Below, piece by piece: positions 9,004-17,839 of a stretch of 64,000 bases of DNA (its first letter is position 1; each line of letters begins with the position of its first letter). The notes beneath the pieces are model-generated. The model worked only from the letters and a program-made list of their open reading frames with translations, searched no databases and was not told the DNA's origin. The stretch comes from Streptomyces huiliensis (GTDB lineage Bacteria > Actinomycetota > Actinomycetes > Streptomycetales > Streptomycetaceae), in NCBI RefSeq assembly GCF_020037025.1, contig NZ_JAIQLH010000010.1:1-64000 (forward strand). Reading direction: 5' to 3'. The position numbers and the translations under genes are program-made.

Positions 9004-9761
9004 GCGCGGCGCCCGCCGTCCCCTGGTACCCGCTGGAGCTGACCACGCCCGTCCGGCAACACGTCTTCGGTGGCCGGGCCATCGCCGACGTACTGGGACG
9101 GACCGGGCTGCCCGTCGGGCGGATCGCGGAGACGTGGGAGGTCAGCGACGTGGACGGGGACATCGCCCGGGTCACCGGCGGACCGCCGGCGGGGCGGACG
9201 CTGCGCGAGCTGTTCCTCGGGCACCCCGACGACCTCGTGGGCCCGGGCCGGCGCGGCCCGCACTTCCCGCTCCTCACCAAGTTCATCGACGCCCACGGTC
9301 CGCTGCCCGTGCACCTGCACGCCGACGACCGCACGGCCCGGCGCCTGGAGAACCAGCCGCACGGCAAGACCGAGGCGTGGCACATCCTGCACGCCGCCCC
9401 GGGCGCCACCGCGTACGTCGGCACACGCGAGGGCGTCGGCCGGGACGCGCTGCGCCGGGCGCTGCTGCGCCAGGACTTCGACGCGGTGCTGCGCCGCCTC
9501 CCCGTCCGGGCCGGGGAGACGGTGTACGTGCCGGGCGGCACGCTGCACAGCTTCGGGCCGGGCACCCTCGTCTACGAGATCGAGCAGACCTCGGACGTCC
9601 AGCAGCACGCCATGCGCCACCTGCGAGGGCCCCGTTCGGCCCTCGTCGGCCGGCTGCCGGACCTCGACCGGGACGTCCGGGCGCCGCTGCGGGCGGCGGG
9701 CCACGCGCCGGAGGCGGTGGCCGAACTGGTGGTGGACGCACCGGAGTCCGCCGCGGAGTGA
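9000..9761 (+). CDS. manA: Class I mannose-6-phosphate isomerase-like protein
   Basis: 253 residues, shorter than full-length ManA and matching the compact cupin form. The zinc ligands of type I phosphomannose isomerases are present: His105 and His107 in PVHLHADD, Glu125 in GKTEAWHIL, and His183 in GGTLHSFG. Such enzymes interconvert mannose 6-phosphate and fructose 6-phosphate. The short form could act on another sugar phosphate. Translation is coupled to the upstream SDR (GTGA overlap). A hairpin terminator follows at 9806-9832. Confidence 0.8.
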   Translation: MSAAPAVPWYPLELTTPVRQHVFGGRAIADVLGRTGLPVGRIAETWEVSDVDGDIARVTGGPPAGRTLRELFLGHPDDLVGPGRRGPHFPLLTKFIDAHGPLPVHLHADDRTARRLENQPHGKTEAWHILHAAPGATAYVGTREGVGRDALRRALLRQDFDAVLRRLPVRAGETVYVPGGTLHSFGPGTLVYEIEQTSDVQQHAMRHLRGPRSALVGRLPDLDRDVRAPLRAAGHAPEAVAELVVDAPESAAE

Positions 9762-9805
9762 CACCGTCGGCCCGGCCCCGTCCGGGTCCGCCGCAATTCC
9801 CAACT

Positions 9806-9832
9806 CGCCCGGCACCGCCGGGCGTTTGCGTT
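9806..9832 (+). terminator. Intrinsic terminator after manA
   Basis: Perfect 8-bp stem CGCCCGGC / GCCGGGCG with loop ACC, followed by TTTGCGTT. Confidence 0.7.
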
Positions 9833-9939
9833 CGCCTTCCGTGCGGCGGTGAATTCGGGGGTGAAACCCTTCCCGAACGGTGCCGCAGGCAACCGATTCG
9901 GGGTCGTGTGTGACCTGACTCTCATCCCTCATTCAGGGA

Positions 9940-9968
9940 GTGACGCAGAGGTACGGCGGCAATACGAT
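9940..9968 (+). promoter_or_regulatory. Candidate promoter for the TauE/SafE gene
   Basis: A -35-like GTGACG (9940-9945), a 17-nt spacer and a -10-like TACGAT (9963-9968) match the vegetative sigma consensus well. The predicted start is near 9975, giving a leader of about 165 nt. Confidence 0.4.
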
Positions 9969-10139
9969 TCCGGCTAGTTGATCTTCCGGCGTCACCCGCG
10001 GCAGTTCGTCATATGCCGTCCCCCACGCTCGTCACCCGTGTGTTTCGCGCGCGTGCCCTTCCGGCCGTCGCGGCACACGGATCCCCCACCGCTCACCGTC
10101 CCCGTCCGGGACTTTTCCCTGGAAAGATTCGGTCACTTT

Positions 10140-10934
10140 ATGGAATGGCAAGCTGTAGTCGCCCTGTTAGCCGTCGCCGCCATGGCCGGCTGGGTCGACG
10201 CGGTGGTGGGAGGGGGCGGCCTCCTGCAATTGCCCGCGCTTCTCGTCACGGCCGGTTCGTATCCCGTGGCCTCCGTGCTGGGAACGAACAAACTCGCCGC
10301 CACTCTGGGCACGTTCACGGCGGCCATGGTGTACCGCCGGAAACACCCGATCTCCCGGAAAGTGGCCCTGGTCGGCGGTGGTGCGGCCGTCACGGGGTCC
10401 GCGGGCGGCGCGCTGGTCGCGACGGCCGTCTCCTCCGACTTCCTGCGGCCGGTCATCCTCGCCCTCCTCATCGGAGTGGCGGCATTCGTCCTGATGCGCC
10501 CGCAGTTCGGCACGTCCTCCCCGGCGGACCCGGCCGCCCCGGACGCCTACCGGGACGCCCCGGAGCGGCGGCACGTCGCCCGCCTCGTCCTGCTGACCGG
10601 CGCCGGAATCGGCTTCTACGACGGCCTGGTGGGCCCGGGCACCGGAACCTTCCTCATCATCTCCTTCACCACTCTTCTCAGCCTGGAATTCATCCAGGCG
10701 TTGTCCACGGTGAAGATGATCAATGTCGGCACCAACCTCGGCGCTCTCCTGGTCTTCGCCGTACAGGGACATGTCCTGTGGGCACTCGGGCTCGGCATGT
10801 CCGTGTTCAATGTCGCCGGCGCACTGGTCGGCGCACGAATGACCCTGTCCCGGGGCAGCGGATTCGTCAGGGGCGTCCTCCTGTTCGTCGTCGCCGCCAT
10901 GGTGATTCGGCTCGGATACGACGAGTTCGCCTGA
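10140..10934 (+). CDS. TauE/SafE family sulfite or organic-acid exporter
   Basis: 264 residues from the ATG at 10140 (MEWQAVVALLAV). The frame is open further upstream, but the encoded stretch is polar and Arg-rich and is not expected in this family. Two halves of hydrophobic helices carry the family motifs GWVDAVVGGGGLLQLP (about 18-33) and YDGLVGPGTGTF (about 160-171). It is an inner-membrane exporter of small anions such as sulfite, sulfoacetate or related acids. Leu10 is a TTA codon (10167-10169), suggesting bldA-dependent developmental control. Codon use is less GC-biased than in neighbours, which hints at acquisition. A weak GGAAAG lies ~13 nt before the start. Confidence 0.8.
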   Translation: MEWQAVVALLAVAAMAGWVDAVVGGGGLLQLPALLVTAGSYPVASVLGTNKLAATLGTFTAAMVYRRKHPISRKVALVGGGAAVTGSAGGALVATAVSSDFLRPVILALLIGVAAFVLMRPQFGTSSPADPAAPDAYRDAPERRHVARLVLLTGAGIGFYDGLVGPGTGTFLIISFTTLLSLEFIQALSTVKMINVGTNLGALLVFAVQGHVLWALGLGMSVFNVAGALVGARMTLSRGSGFVRGVLLFVVAAMVIRLGYDEFA

Positions 10935-11105
10935 TCGTCAGGAATCCGGCACCCGGGAATCCGGCCGTCGGGACCACGTGACCGGCCGCGCGGTACCGCC
11001 GTGCCGATCGGAACTTCTCTTTCCCGTACACCGGCGCGGTCCGCCGTGCCGTCACCCTTACCCAGCCCCACCGGGCGCGAAATACCACGAATACGAGGAA
11101 CAGTC

Positions 11106-11873
11106 ATGCCCAAGTCCCCCGACAGCGTTCTCTCCTGCTACGACGTCAATCACGACCTGCTGCCCGACAGCGTTCTCCGCTACGCCTTCCGCCAGCTTCT
11201 GGGGAACAACGGCTATGTCCATCTCGTGAACGTTCCGGAAAGCTTCGACCACGTCGCCTTCCTCAAGGAACTGGGCGACTTCCAGCCGACGCCCACCGGT
11301 ACGGTGATCGGCGACCTCAAGCCCGAGGCCGACATGGACGACATCTACCACGCCCAGAACCGCAAGCCCCTGGTGCCGCACTCCGAGGGCTACGAGTTCC
11401 GCGGGCTCCCGCCGCGTTACATGGCGCTGTGGTGCGTCAAGCCCGCGTCCGGGCTGGGCGGCGAGACGACCATGCTCGACGGCGACCGCATCCTGCGCGA
11501 GTTCACCGAGGACGAGCTGCGGCACTTCGCCGAGACCTCCTACACCTGGAAGTCCACCGAGGGCCTCGCCCGCCGGGGCGTGCACCACAACGTCGAGCAC
11601 CCGGTACTGGAGGACGTCGACGGCGAGCGAGTCTTCCGCTTCTCCTACAACAACCTGGTCGTGCCCGAGGGCGACGAGCTCGCGGCCCGGCTGCTGGAGC
11701 GCGGCAAGACGATCTACGACGAGAGCCACGTCGCCGTCCAGTACGAGGAGCGCGACATGATCGTCTGGAACAACTGGCGCATGCTGCACTCGCGTAACGC
11801 GTTCGAGGACCCGACGCGCCACCTCAAGCGCGTGCAGATCGCGGCTCCGATCAGCGTCGCCGACGCCGCCTGA
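11106..11873 (+). CDS. TauD/TfdA-like Fe(II)/2-oxoglutarate dioxygenase
   Basis: 255 residues, ATG at 11106 with GAGGAA 6 nt upstream. The iron triad reads His92-x-Glu94 (PHSEGYEF) and distal His228 (MLHSRNAF), with Arg242 (HLKRVQI) for 2-oxoglutarate. The GLGGETTMLDG block (116-126) is typical of the TauD/SyrP-like fold. Use of HxE rather than HxD is known in some amino-acid oxygenases of natural-product pathways, so taurine is not the obvious substrate. The exporter upstream is a different transcription unit on present evidence. A hairpin follows the gene. Confidence 0.85.
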   Translation: MPKSPDSVLSCYDVNHDLLPDSVLRYAFRQLLGNNGYVHLVNVPESFDHVAFLKELGDFQPTPTGTVIGDLKPEADMDDIYHAQNRKPLVPHSEGYEFRGLPPRYMALWCVKPASGLGGETTMLDGDRILREFTEDELRHFAETSYTWKSTEGLARRGVHHNVEHPVLEDVDGERVFRFSYNNLVVPEGDELAARLLERGKTIYDESHVAVQYEERDMIVWNNWRMLHSRNAFEDPTRHLKRVQIAAPISVADAA

Positions 11874-11898
11874 CGTCCGTCCCGATCCCCTTCTCACA

Positions 11899-11922
11899 GC
11901 GGCGCCGCCCACCCGGCGCCGC
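11899..11922 (+). terminator. Hairpin after the dioxygenase gene
   Basis: Perfect 9-bp stem GCGGCGCCG / CGGCGCCGC around CCCACC. There is no T-run, as is common for terminators in high-GC actinobacteria. Confidence 0.55.
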
Positions 11923-12069
11923 GCACCAGGCCCCTTATCCACCCGGCACCACGCGCCCGGACGCGACACGCGGGCAGGAACGTGCCTGCACCGCAGGGGC
12001 CGTGGAACGCGGTGCCATGGTGGAGAGGGGGAACGGGACAGAGGAAGCAGAGGGAAGGGGGCGATCGGG

Positions 12070-12867
12070 ATGTCCGTGCCGTTCGCGGGCTCCGGCCCGG
12101 TGCGGGTGCTGGAGGTCGAAAGCGCCGCCTACCGGCGGGCGTTCGACCTCTTCCTGGCCGGGTCGGACGAGAAGGACGACATCGAGGCGCGCCTGATCGT
12201 CCTCGTCGAAGGGCTCGCACGGCGCCGGGTGTTCCTGGACGTCGGCGCGGGCGACGGACGGACCACCGCCCGGCTGGCCCCCTTCTTCGAACGGACGGTC
12301 GCCGTCGAGCCCAGCGCCGCCATGCGCGAGGGACTGCGCCGGGCGTGCCCCGGTGCCACCGTGGTCGCGGCGCCCGTCGGCCGTGCCGAGCCCGGCGTCC
12401 GGGCGGACCTGGTCCTGCTCTCGCACGTGCTGTACTACCTGCCCGAGGAGGAGTGGCCAGGCACCCTCGACCGGGTCTTCGACTGGGTGGCCCCCGGCGG
12501 CACGCTCGTCGTCCTGCTCCAGGATCCGGACAACGCCTGCATGCGCATGGTCCGGCACTTCACCGGAGCCCGGTTCGACCTGCGGCACGCCACCCGGCTG
12601 CTGCTGGAGCGGCAGGCGGGGCGGGTGGCCGACCGGTCCCTGGAGACGGTCGACAACGCGTACCGGACGGCCGATCCGCGCGAGGCCCTGGAGATCGCCG
12701 AATTCATGATCAACGTCCCCGTCCTGAAGGACCTCGATCCGCTCCCCTCCCGCGCCGACCTCGCCGCGTACGTGGAGAAGCACTTCGCCCAGCCGGACGG
12801 CACGTACGCCATCGGCCACGCCCACGACGTCGTCCGGATCCGCCGCGCTCCGGACCCGGGCCCCTGA
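12070..12867 (+). CDS. Class I SAM-dependent methyltransferase
   Basis: 265 residues. Motif I FLDVGAGDGRTT (55-66) binds S-adenosylmethionine. The acidic end of strand 2 is in VAVEPSAAM, motif II is LVLLSHVLYYLP, and motif III is VAPGGTLVVLLQD. The C-terminal ~100 residues form a substrate cap. It is a cytosolic small-molecule methyltransferase with unknown acceptor. The purine-rich GGAAGGGGGCGATCGGG lies ahead of the ATG at 12070. It is followed by the YbdK gene in the same direction after 91 nt, so they may share a transcript. Confidence 0.8.
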   Translation: MSVPFAGSGPVRVLEVESAAYRRAFDLFLAGSDEKDDIEARLIVLVEGLARRRVFLDVGAGDGRTTARLAPFFERTVAVEPSAAMREGLRRACPGATVVAAPVGRAEPGVRADLVLLSHVLYYLPEEEWPGTLDRVFDWVAPGGTLVVLLQDPDNACMRMVRHFTGARFDLRHATRLLLERQAGRVADRSLETVDNAYRTADPREALEIAEFMINVPVLKDLDPLPSRADLAAYVEKHFAQPDGTYAIGHAHDVVRIRRAPDPGP

Positions 12868-12958
12868 GAACGCTTCCGATTCCTCGGCGCAACCCCGCCC
12901 GACCTGGGTATACGGGGTGCGAACGACAGGCGGACCCGGGAAAGGGGCGGAAGACGGC

Positions 12959-14047
12959 ATGCGCAGCGTCGGAGTGGAAGAGGAGCTCCTCCTGGTGGAT
13001 CCGGACAGTGGGGAGCCCCGGGCCGTGGCCGGGACGGTGCTGGCCCTGGAGGATCTGGCCCGGGGGGACGACCCGGAGCTGGAGAAGGAGCTCCAGCGGG
13101 AGCAGCTGGAGACCGCCACGAAGCCGACGGCCGACATGACGGACCTGGCGGCGGAGGTGCGGCGACGACGTGCCACGGCCATCGAGCGGGCGGGCGCCGT
13201 CGGCGCCGCGGTGGCGGCGCTGGCCACCTCGCCGCTGCCCGTCGACCCGTCGCTGAGCGCGGGCCGGCGCTACCGGCAGCTGGCCGAGGAGTTCGGGCTC
13301 ACCGCGCAGGAGCAGCTGACCTGCGGCTGCCATGTGCACGTGAGCGTGGAGTCCGACGAGGAGGGGGTGGCGGTCCTGGACCGCATCCGCCCCTGGCTGG
13401 CCCCCTTGCTCGCGCTCAGCGCCAACTCCCCCTTCTGGCAGGGCCACGACAGCGGTTACGGCAGCTACCGGAGCCAGGTGTGGGGCCGCTGGCCGTCGGC
13501 CGGGCCGGTGGAGGTGTTCGGCGGTCCGGAGCGGTATCACGGCCACGTACGGCAGTTGCTCGACACGCGGACGCTGCTCGACAAGGGCATGATCTATTTC
13601 GACGCGCGGCTGTCGCGGAACTACCCCACCGTGGAGATCCGGGTGTCCGACGTGTGCCTGGATCCGGATGACACCGTGCTGGTGGCGGCGCTGGTCCGCG
13701 GCCTGGTGGACACGGCGGCCCGGGAGTGGCGGGCGGGCCGGCCGCCGGAACCGGTCTCCGTGGGCGTGCTGCGGCTGGCGTCGTGGCGGGCGGCGAAGTC
13801 GGGGGTCTCGGACGCGCTGGTGCACCCCGCGGACTGGACCCCGGCGCCGGCGGAGGCGGTGGTGCGGTCGCTGGTGGACCACGTCCGCGACGCGCTCGCG
13901 GACTCCGGTGACCTCGCCCTGGTGGAGGAGTCGCTGGACCGGCTGTTCGCCCGGGGCGGCGGCGCGGCCCTCCAGCGGGCGGCCCTGGCCCGTACGGGCG
14001 AGCTGCCGGCGGTGGTCAAGGAGGCGGTCGAGCGGACGGCGTCCTGA
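12959..14047 (+). CDS. ybdK: YbdK-type carboxylate-amine ligase (glutamate-cysteine ligase family 2)
   Basis: 362 residues beginning MRSVGVEEELLLVDP, the conserved GxEEE metal/ATP-binding start of the GCS2 superfamily. CGCHVHVSV (about 120-128), SANSPFWQG, YGSYRSQVWGRWP and the C-terminal Arg-rich VEIRVSD complete the ATP-dependent ligase fold. Members make gamma-glutamyl-type amide bonds; E. coli YbdK has weak glutamate-cysteine ligase activity. Streptomyces uses mycothiol rather than glutathione, so the true product is uncertain. The start was chosen at the ATG at 12959, where family homology begins, with AAAGGGGCGG upstream. Confidence 0.85.
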   Translation: MRSVGVEEELLLVDPDSGEPRAVAGTVLALEDLARGDDPELEKELQREQLETATKPTADMTDLAAEVRRRRATAIERAGAVGAAVAALATSPLPVDPSLSAGRRYRQLAEEFGLTAQEQLTCGCHVHVSVESDEEGVAVLDRIRPWLAPLLALSANSPFWQGHDSGYGSYRSQVWGRWPSAGPVEVFGGPERYHGHVRQLLDTRTLLDKGMIYFDARLSRNYPTVEIRVSDVCLDPDDTVLVAALVRGLVDTAAREWRAGRPPEPVSVGVLRLASWRAAKSGVSDALVHPADWTPAPAEAVVRSLVDHVRDALADSGDLALVEESLDRLFARGGGAALQRAALARTGELPAVVKEAVERTAS

Positions 14048-14087
14048 GCCCTGGGCACCCTCCTGAGCCAAGCCTTTGTTTGATTGC

Positions 14088-14107
14088 AAGGAAGTGAACC
14101 CTTCCTT
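14088..14107 (+). promoter_or_regulatory. Inverted repeat in the metQ leader
   Basis: Perfect 7-bp inverted repeat AAGGAAG / CTTCCTT with a 6-nt spacer, in an AT-richer patch between ybdK and metQ. It could be a regulator site for the methionine importer. I see no SAM-riboswitch core in the 164-nt gap. Confidence 0.35.
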
Positions 14108-14211
14108 TCATAACCAGGCGATTCCGGGTTTCCCTCCTACGATCTCCAGCAACCCGCCGGTGATCGTTTTCCGAACCGGCCCTGCATCGGCACCACCCGG
14201 AATGAGCCCTC

Positions 14212-15081
14212 ATGAAACACGTACTCCGCCGCGCCGCGGCGACGTCCGCCGCAGCCGCCCTCGCCGCCCTGCTGTCGGCCTGCGGCATGTCCGGTTCGTC
14301 CGCCGACGGGCAGGTGCGGATCGGGGTGAACGGCTCCGACCCGGAATGGGACGTGCTCGCCGAGGAGGCGAAGAAGGAGGGCATCGACGTCAAGATCGTC
14401 AACTTCGACGACTACCAGCTGCCCAACCGCGCCCTGGCGGACGGCGACATCGAGCTCAACGCCTTCCAGCACCTGGCGTTCCTCGGCGCGTTCAACCGGG
14501 CGAACCACACCGACATCGTGCCGCTCACCTCCACCTCCGTCGCCCCCATGGGCCTGTACTCGCTCAAGCACAAGTCGGTGGACGCGATCCCCGACGGCGC
14601 CCGGATCGCGATCCCCAACGACCCGTCCAACCAGGGCAGGGCGCTGCTCGTGCTCCGCGAGGCCAAGCTGATCGGGCTCAAGGAGAAGGCCGGCATCTAC
14701 GGCACGCCGGACGACGTCACCGACAACCCCAAGCACCTCGAACTCACCCCCGTCGACGCCCAGCAGACGCCGCGCGCCCTCAAGGACACCGCGGCCTCCG
14801 TCATCAACGCCGGCGTCGCCGAACAGGCCGGATACCGCGTCGAACAGGCCGTCTTCCGGGACGACCCGGAGAGCGCCGCCACCCGCCCGTACGTCAACGT
14901 CATCGCGGCGCGGGCGAAGGACAAGGACGACGCGACGCTGCGCAAGGTCGTCGGCCTCTACCGCTCCGCAAAGGTCCAGGCGGCCGTGCGGAAGTCCGGC
15001 AAGGGCGCGCGGTACGTGGTGGACATCCCGCGCGCCGCGCTGGAGAAGGAGCTCGACCGCCTCACCGAGCAGGGGAAGTGA
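14212..15081 (+). CDS. metQ: Methionine ABC transporter substrate-binding lipoprotein
   Basis: 289 residues of the NlpA/MetQ family. A signal peptide ends in the lipobox LSAC with Cys24, so the mature protein is a membrane-anchored lipoprotein. Family landmarks include VNFDDYQLPNRAL, GDIELNAFQH and IAIPNDPSNQGRAL. It captures L- or D-methionine outside the membrane and hands it to MetNI. It is first in the metQ-metN-metI operon; its stop overlaps the GTG of metN by 4 bp. Confidence 0.92.
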   Translation: MKHVLRRAAATSAAAALAALLSACGMSGSSADGQVRIGVNGSDPEWDVLAEEAKKEGIDVKIVNFDDYQLPNRALADGDIELNAFQHLAFLGAFNRANHTDIVPLTSTSVAPMGLYSLKHKSVDAIPDGARIAIPNDPSNQGRALLVLREAKLIGLKEKAGIYGTPDDVTDNPKHLELTPVDAQQTPRALKDTAASVINAGVAEQAGYRVEQAVFRDDPESAATRPYVNVIAARAKDKDDATLRKVVGLYRSAKVQAAVRKSGKGARYVVDIPRAALEKELDRLTEQGK

Positions 15082-16115
15082 CGGCCGTGATCGAACTGCG
15101 GGACGTCCGCAAGACCTACCCCGGCAAGCACGGCACGGAGTTCACCGCGGTGGACGGGGTGTCCCTGACGGTCGCCGAGGGCACCGTCCTGGGCGTCGTC
15201 GGGCACAGCGGCGCCGGGAAGAGCACCCTGCTGCGGCTCGTCAACCACCTCGAAGTCCCCACCGCGGGACGCGTGCTGGTTGGGGGCCGGGACCTCACGG
15301 CGCTCGACGAGCGGGGGCGCCGGGCCGTCCGGCGGTCCGTCGGGATGGTCTTCCAGCACGTCAACCTGTTCCGCTCGCGCACCGTCCTCGGCAACGTCGC
15401 CTACCCGCTGCGGCTGGCCGGCACCCCGCGAGCCGAGGCCCGCCGGCGCGCCTTGGAGGTGCTGCGCTTCGTCGGCCTGGAGGACCGTGCCCGGCACTGG
15501 CCGGAGCAGTTGTCGGGCGGCCAGCGGCAGCGCGTCGGCGTCGCCCGGGCCCTGGCCACGTCGCCGAAGGTGCTGCTGTGCGACGAGGCGACCTCGGCCC
15601 TGGACCCGCAGACCACCCGGGAGGTGCTGGAGCTGCTGCGGCGCGTCAACACCGAGCTGGGCATCACCATCGTCCTCATCACCCACGAGATGGACGTCGT
15701 CCGCTTCCTCTGCGACCAGGTGGCCGTGATGTCGGAGGGACGGGTGGTGGAGAACGGCGAGGTGTACGAGGTGTTCGCCCGGCCGCGGCACCCCGTCACC
15801 AAGGTGTTCGTCCGCTCCGCGCTCGGGGACCCGCCCGAGGGCGAGGCGCTGGAACGGCTGCGCGGCCGGCACCCCGGCCGGCTGGTCACCGTCCCGGTGA
15901 CGCGCGACGCGCCGGGCGCGGCGCACCTGTCGCGGCTGCTGCGGGAGCACCGGGTGGACTTCACGATCGCCCACGCGGGCGTCGGCGAGGTGCGCGACGC
16001 CGCGCTCGGCAGCGTGACGCTCGAACTGCGCGGCGCGGAGGGGGACGTGGACGCGTTCGTGGCGGCGCTGGACGCCGTCCGGACCACGGCGAAGGCGGTC
16101 GTCAATGCAGGCTGA
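15078..16115 (+). CDS. metN: Methionine ABC transporter ATP-binding protein
   Basis: 345 residues. Walker A GHSGAGKST is at 42-50, the Q-loop in MVFQHVNLF, the ABC signature LSGGQRQRVGVARAL, Walker B VLLCDEATSALD and the switch His in LITHEMD. The C-terminal ~90 residues form the NIL domain, which in MetN binds methionine and shuts the transporter down when internal methionine is high. A GTG at 15087 is an alternative start with better spacing from AGGGGAAG. The 3' end overlaps metI by 11 bp. Confidence 0.92.
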   Translation: MTAVIELRDVRKTYPGKHGTEFTAVDGVSLTVAEGTVLGVVGHSGAGKSTLLRLVNHLEVPTAGRVLVGGRDLTALDERGRRAVRRSVGMVFQHVNLFRSRTVLGNVAYPLRLAGTPRAEARRRALEVLRFVGLEDRARHWPEQLSGGQRQRVGVARALATSPKVLLCDEATSALDPQTTREVLELLRRVNTELGITIVLITHEMDVVRFLCDQVAVMSEGRVVENGEVYEVFARPRHPVTKVFVRSALGDPPEGEALERLRGRHPGRLVTVPVTRDAPGAAHLSRLLREHRVDFTIAHAGVGEVRDAALGSVTLELRGAEGDVDAFVAALDAVRTTAKAVVNAG

Positions 16116-16767
16116 CTGGAGCACGTTCTGGCCCAAGGTGGTCGACGCGACCGGCGAGACGGTCTACATGGTGCTGGTGACGCTCGCGCTGTCGGCGGTG
16201 CTCGGCATGGCCGTCGGCCTCACGCTGTACGCGACGCGCAAGGGCGGGGTGCTGCCGAACCGGCTGGTCTTCGCCGTGCTCAACACGCTGGTGAACGTCG
16301 TCCGCCCGGTGCCGTTCGTCATCGCCATCGTCGCGCTGTCCCCGGTGACCCGCGGCGTGGTGGGCACGATGATCGGGACGGACGCGGCGGTCTTCCCGAT
16401 GGTGGTCGTGGCCACCTTCGGCGTCGCCCGGATCGTCGAGACCAACCTGCTGTCCGTGGAGTCGGGGGTGATCGAGGCCGCCCGGTCGATGGGCGCGGGC
16501 CCGCTGCGGATCCTGCTCACCGTGCTGGTCCCCGAGGCCCTCGGCCCGCTCGTCCTCGGCTTCACGTTCATGCTCGTCGCGCTGATCGACTTCTCGGCGG
16601 TGGCCGGGACGGTGGGCGGCGGCGGGGTGGGCAACCTGGCCATGACCTACGGCTACCTGCGGTTCGACACGTCGGTGATGGTCGTGGCGGTCGCGGTGCT
16701 GATCGCGCTGGTCCAGCTCGCGCAGCTGCTGGGGAACGCGCTGGCCCGCAAGGTGCTCCGGCGCTGA
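16105..16767 (+). CDS. metI: Methionine ABC transporter permease
   Basis: 220 residues, five predicted membrane helices, with the permease EAA loop IEAARSMGAGPLRIL (about 131-145) that docks on MetN. The VVRPVPFVI and FSAVAGTVGGGGVGNLA segments are typical of MetI. It forms the membrane channel of the MetNIQ importer. A 13-bp terminator stem follows. Confidence 0.92.
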   Translation: MQADWSTFWPKVVDATGETVYMVLVTLALSAVLGMAVGLTLYATRKGGVLPNRLVFAVLNTLVNVVRPVPFVIAIVALSPVTRGVVGTMIGTDAAVFPMVVVATFGVARIVETNLLSVESGVIEAARSMGAGPLRILLTVLVPEALGPLVLGFTFMLVALIDFSAVAGTVGGGGVGNLAMTYGYLRFDTSVMVVAVAVLIALVQLAQLLGNALARKVLRR

Positions 16768-16774
16768 GCCGCCC

Positions 16775-16814
16775 GCCGGGGCCCGCCGCCGCTTGCCCGG
16801 TGGCGGGCCCCGGC
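16775..16814 (+). terminator. Terminator of the metQNI operon
   Basis: Perfect 13-bp stem GCCGGGGCCCGCC / GGCGGGCCCCGGC with a 14-nt loop, starting 8 nt after metI. Confidence 0.75.
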
Positions 16815-16843
16815 CGAGACTGAAGGGAACGGGAGGTACGCCG

Positions 16844-17839
16844 GTGACCGTGACCGTGGCCCTGGCCGGGGACACCATGCTGGGACGCGGCGTCGCCGAA
16901 CGACTGGCGGCGGCGCCCGCGCCGGACACCCTGGTCTCCCCCGGAGTACGGGAGGCCCTGGCCGAGGCCGACCTCTTCGTCCTCAACCTGGAGTGCTGCG
17001 TCTCCGCGCGCGGCGAGCCGTGGCCGGCACCCGGCAAGCCCTTCTTCTTCCGGGCGCCCCCGGTGGCCGCGCGAGTCCTCGCCGCCCTCGGGGTCGACTG
17101 TGTGAACCTGGCCAACAACCACGCTCTCGACTACGGCTTCGACGCCCTCGCGGACACGCTGGAGCTGTTGGGCGAGGCCGGGATCGCGGTGGTGGGCGCG
17201 GGCGCCGACGCGGCCGGGGCCCGGGCGGGCGCGGTGCTGGAGGCGCGCGGCCGGCGGCTCGCCGTGCTCGGCGCCACCGACCACCCGGAGGACTTCGCCG
17301 CCGCCCCGGACCGCCCCGGCGTCGCCTGGGCCGACCTCCACCACGGGCCGCCCGGCTGGCTCCGCGACGCGGTGGCGGCCGCGGCCGGGGCGGCCGACGC
17401 GGTGCTCGTCACCCCGCACTGGGGGCCCAACATGACCTCCGGTCCTCCCGGTTACGTCCGCGAGGCCGCCGCCGGGCTGCACGCGGCGGGCGCCGGGCTC
17501 GTCGCCGGGCACTCGGCCCACGTCTTCCACGGCGCCGGCCGGCGGACCCTGTACGACATGGGGGACTTCGTCGACGACTACGCCGTGGACCCGGTCCTCC
17601 GCAACGACCTCGGCCTCCTCTTCCTCGTCACCTTCGACGGCACCGCCCCCGTCCGGCTGGAGGCCGTCCCCCTCCAACTCGGCTACGGCCACACGGAACT
17701 GGCCCCGGAGGGCGGCCGCGCCTGGATCCACCACCGCTTCTCCCGGGCCTCGGCGGACCTGGGCACGACAGTGGCCCTGGCGGAGAGCGGCCGCCTGACG
17801 GTCGACTGGGGGCAGCCGATCAGCCCGTCCGGCGTTTGA
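16844..17839 (+). CDS. CapA family protein (metallophosphatase fold)
   Basis: 331 residues from the GTG at 16844, with a perfect GGGAGG 7 nt upstream. Metal-binding motifs of the CapA/PgsA superfamily are seen: LAGDTMLGRG at the N-terminus, LNLECCVS, VNLANNHALDYG, then TPHWGPNM and AGHSAHVFHG. In capsule loci such proteins take part in poly-gamma-glutamate synthesis, but lone actinobacterial copies have no known substrate. No membrane anchor or signal peptide is visible. The last residues PSGV and the stop codon lie inside a dispersed repeat, so the natural C-terminus may have been replaced. Confidence 0.8.
   Translation: MTVTVALAGDTMLGRGVAERLAAAPAPDTLVSPGVREALAEADLFVLNLECCVSARGEPWPAPGKPFFFRAPPVAARVLAALGVDCVNLANNHALDYGFDALADTLELLGEAGIAVVGAGADAAGARAGAVLEARGRRLAVLGATDHPEDFAAAPDRPGVAWADLHHGPPGWLRDAVAAAAGAADAVLVTPHWGPNMTSGPPGYVREAAAGLHAAGAGLVAGHSAHVFHGAGRRTLYDMGDFVDDYAVDPVLRNDLGLLFLVTFDGTAPVRLEAVPLQLGYGHTELAPEGGRAWIHHRFSRASADLGTTVALAESGRLTVDWGQPISPSGV

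Larger units (their letters stand above)
9762..10139. other. Intergenic region (378 bp)
   Basis: It holds the manA terminator (9806-9832) and a good promoter candidate for the TauE/SafE gene (9940-9968). The remaining ~170 bp before the ATG at 10140 would be an untranslated leader. It has lower GC than the surroundings and no convincing small gene. Confidence 0.5.

Noticed and set aside
10140..11873. A taurine-use operon (TauE exporter plus TauD oxygenase)
   Set aside because: No taurine importer or regulator is present, the oxygenase has HxE rather than HxD at iron, and a 171-bp gap separates the genes. Names alone do not support it.
14048..14211. SAM riboswitch before metQ
   Set aside because: No conserved core sequences or multi-stem layout could be found; only one simple inverted repeat.
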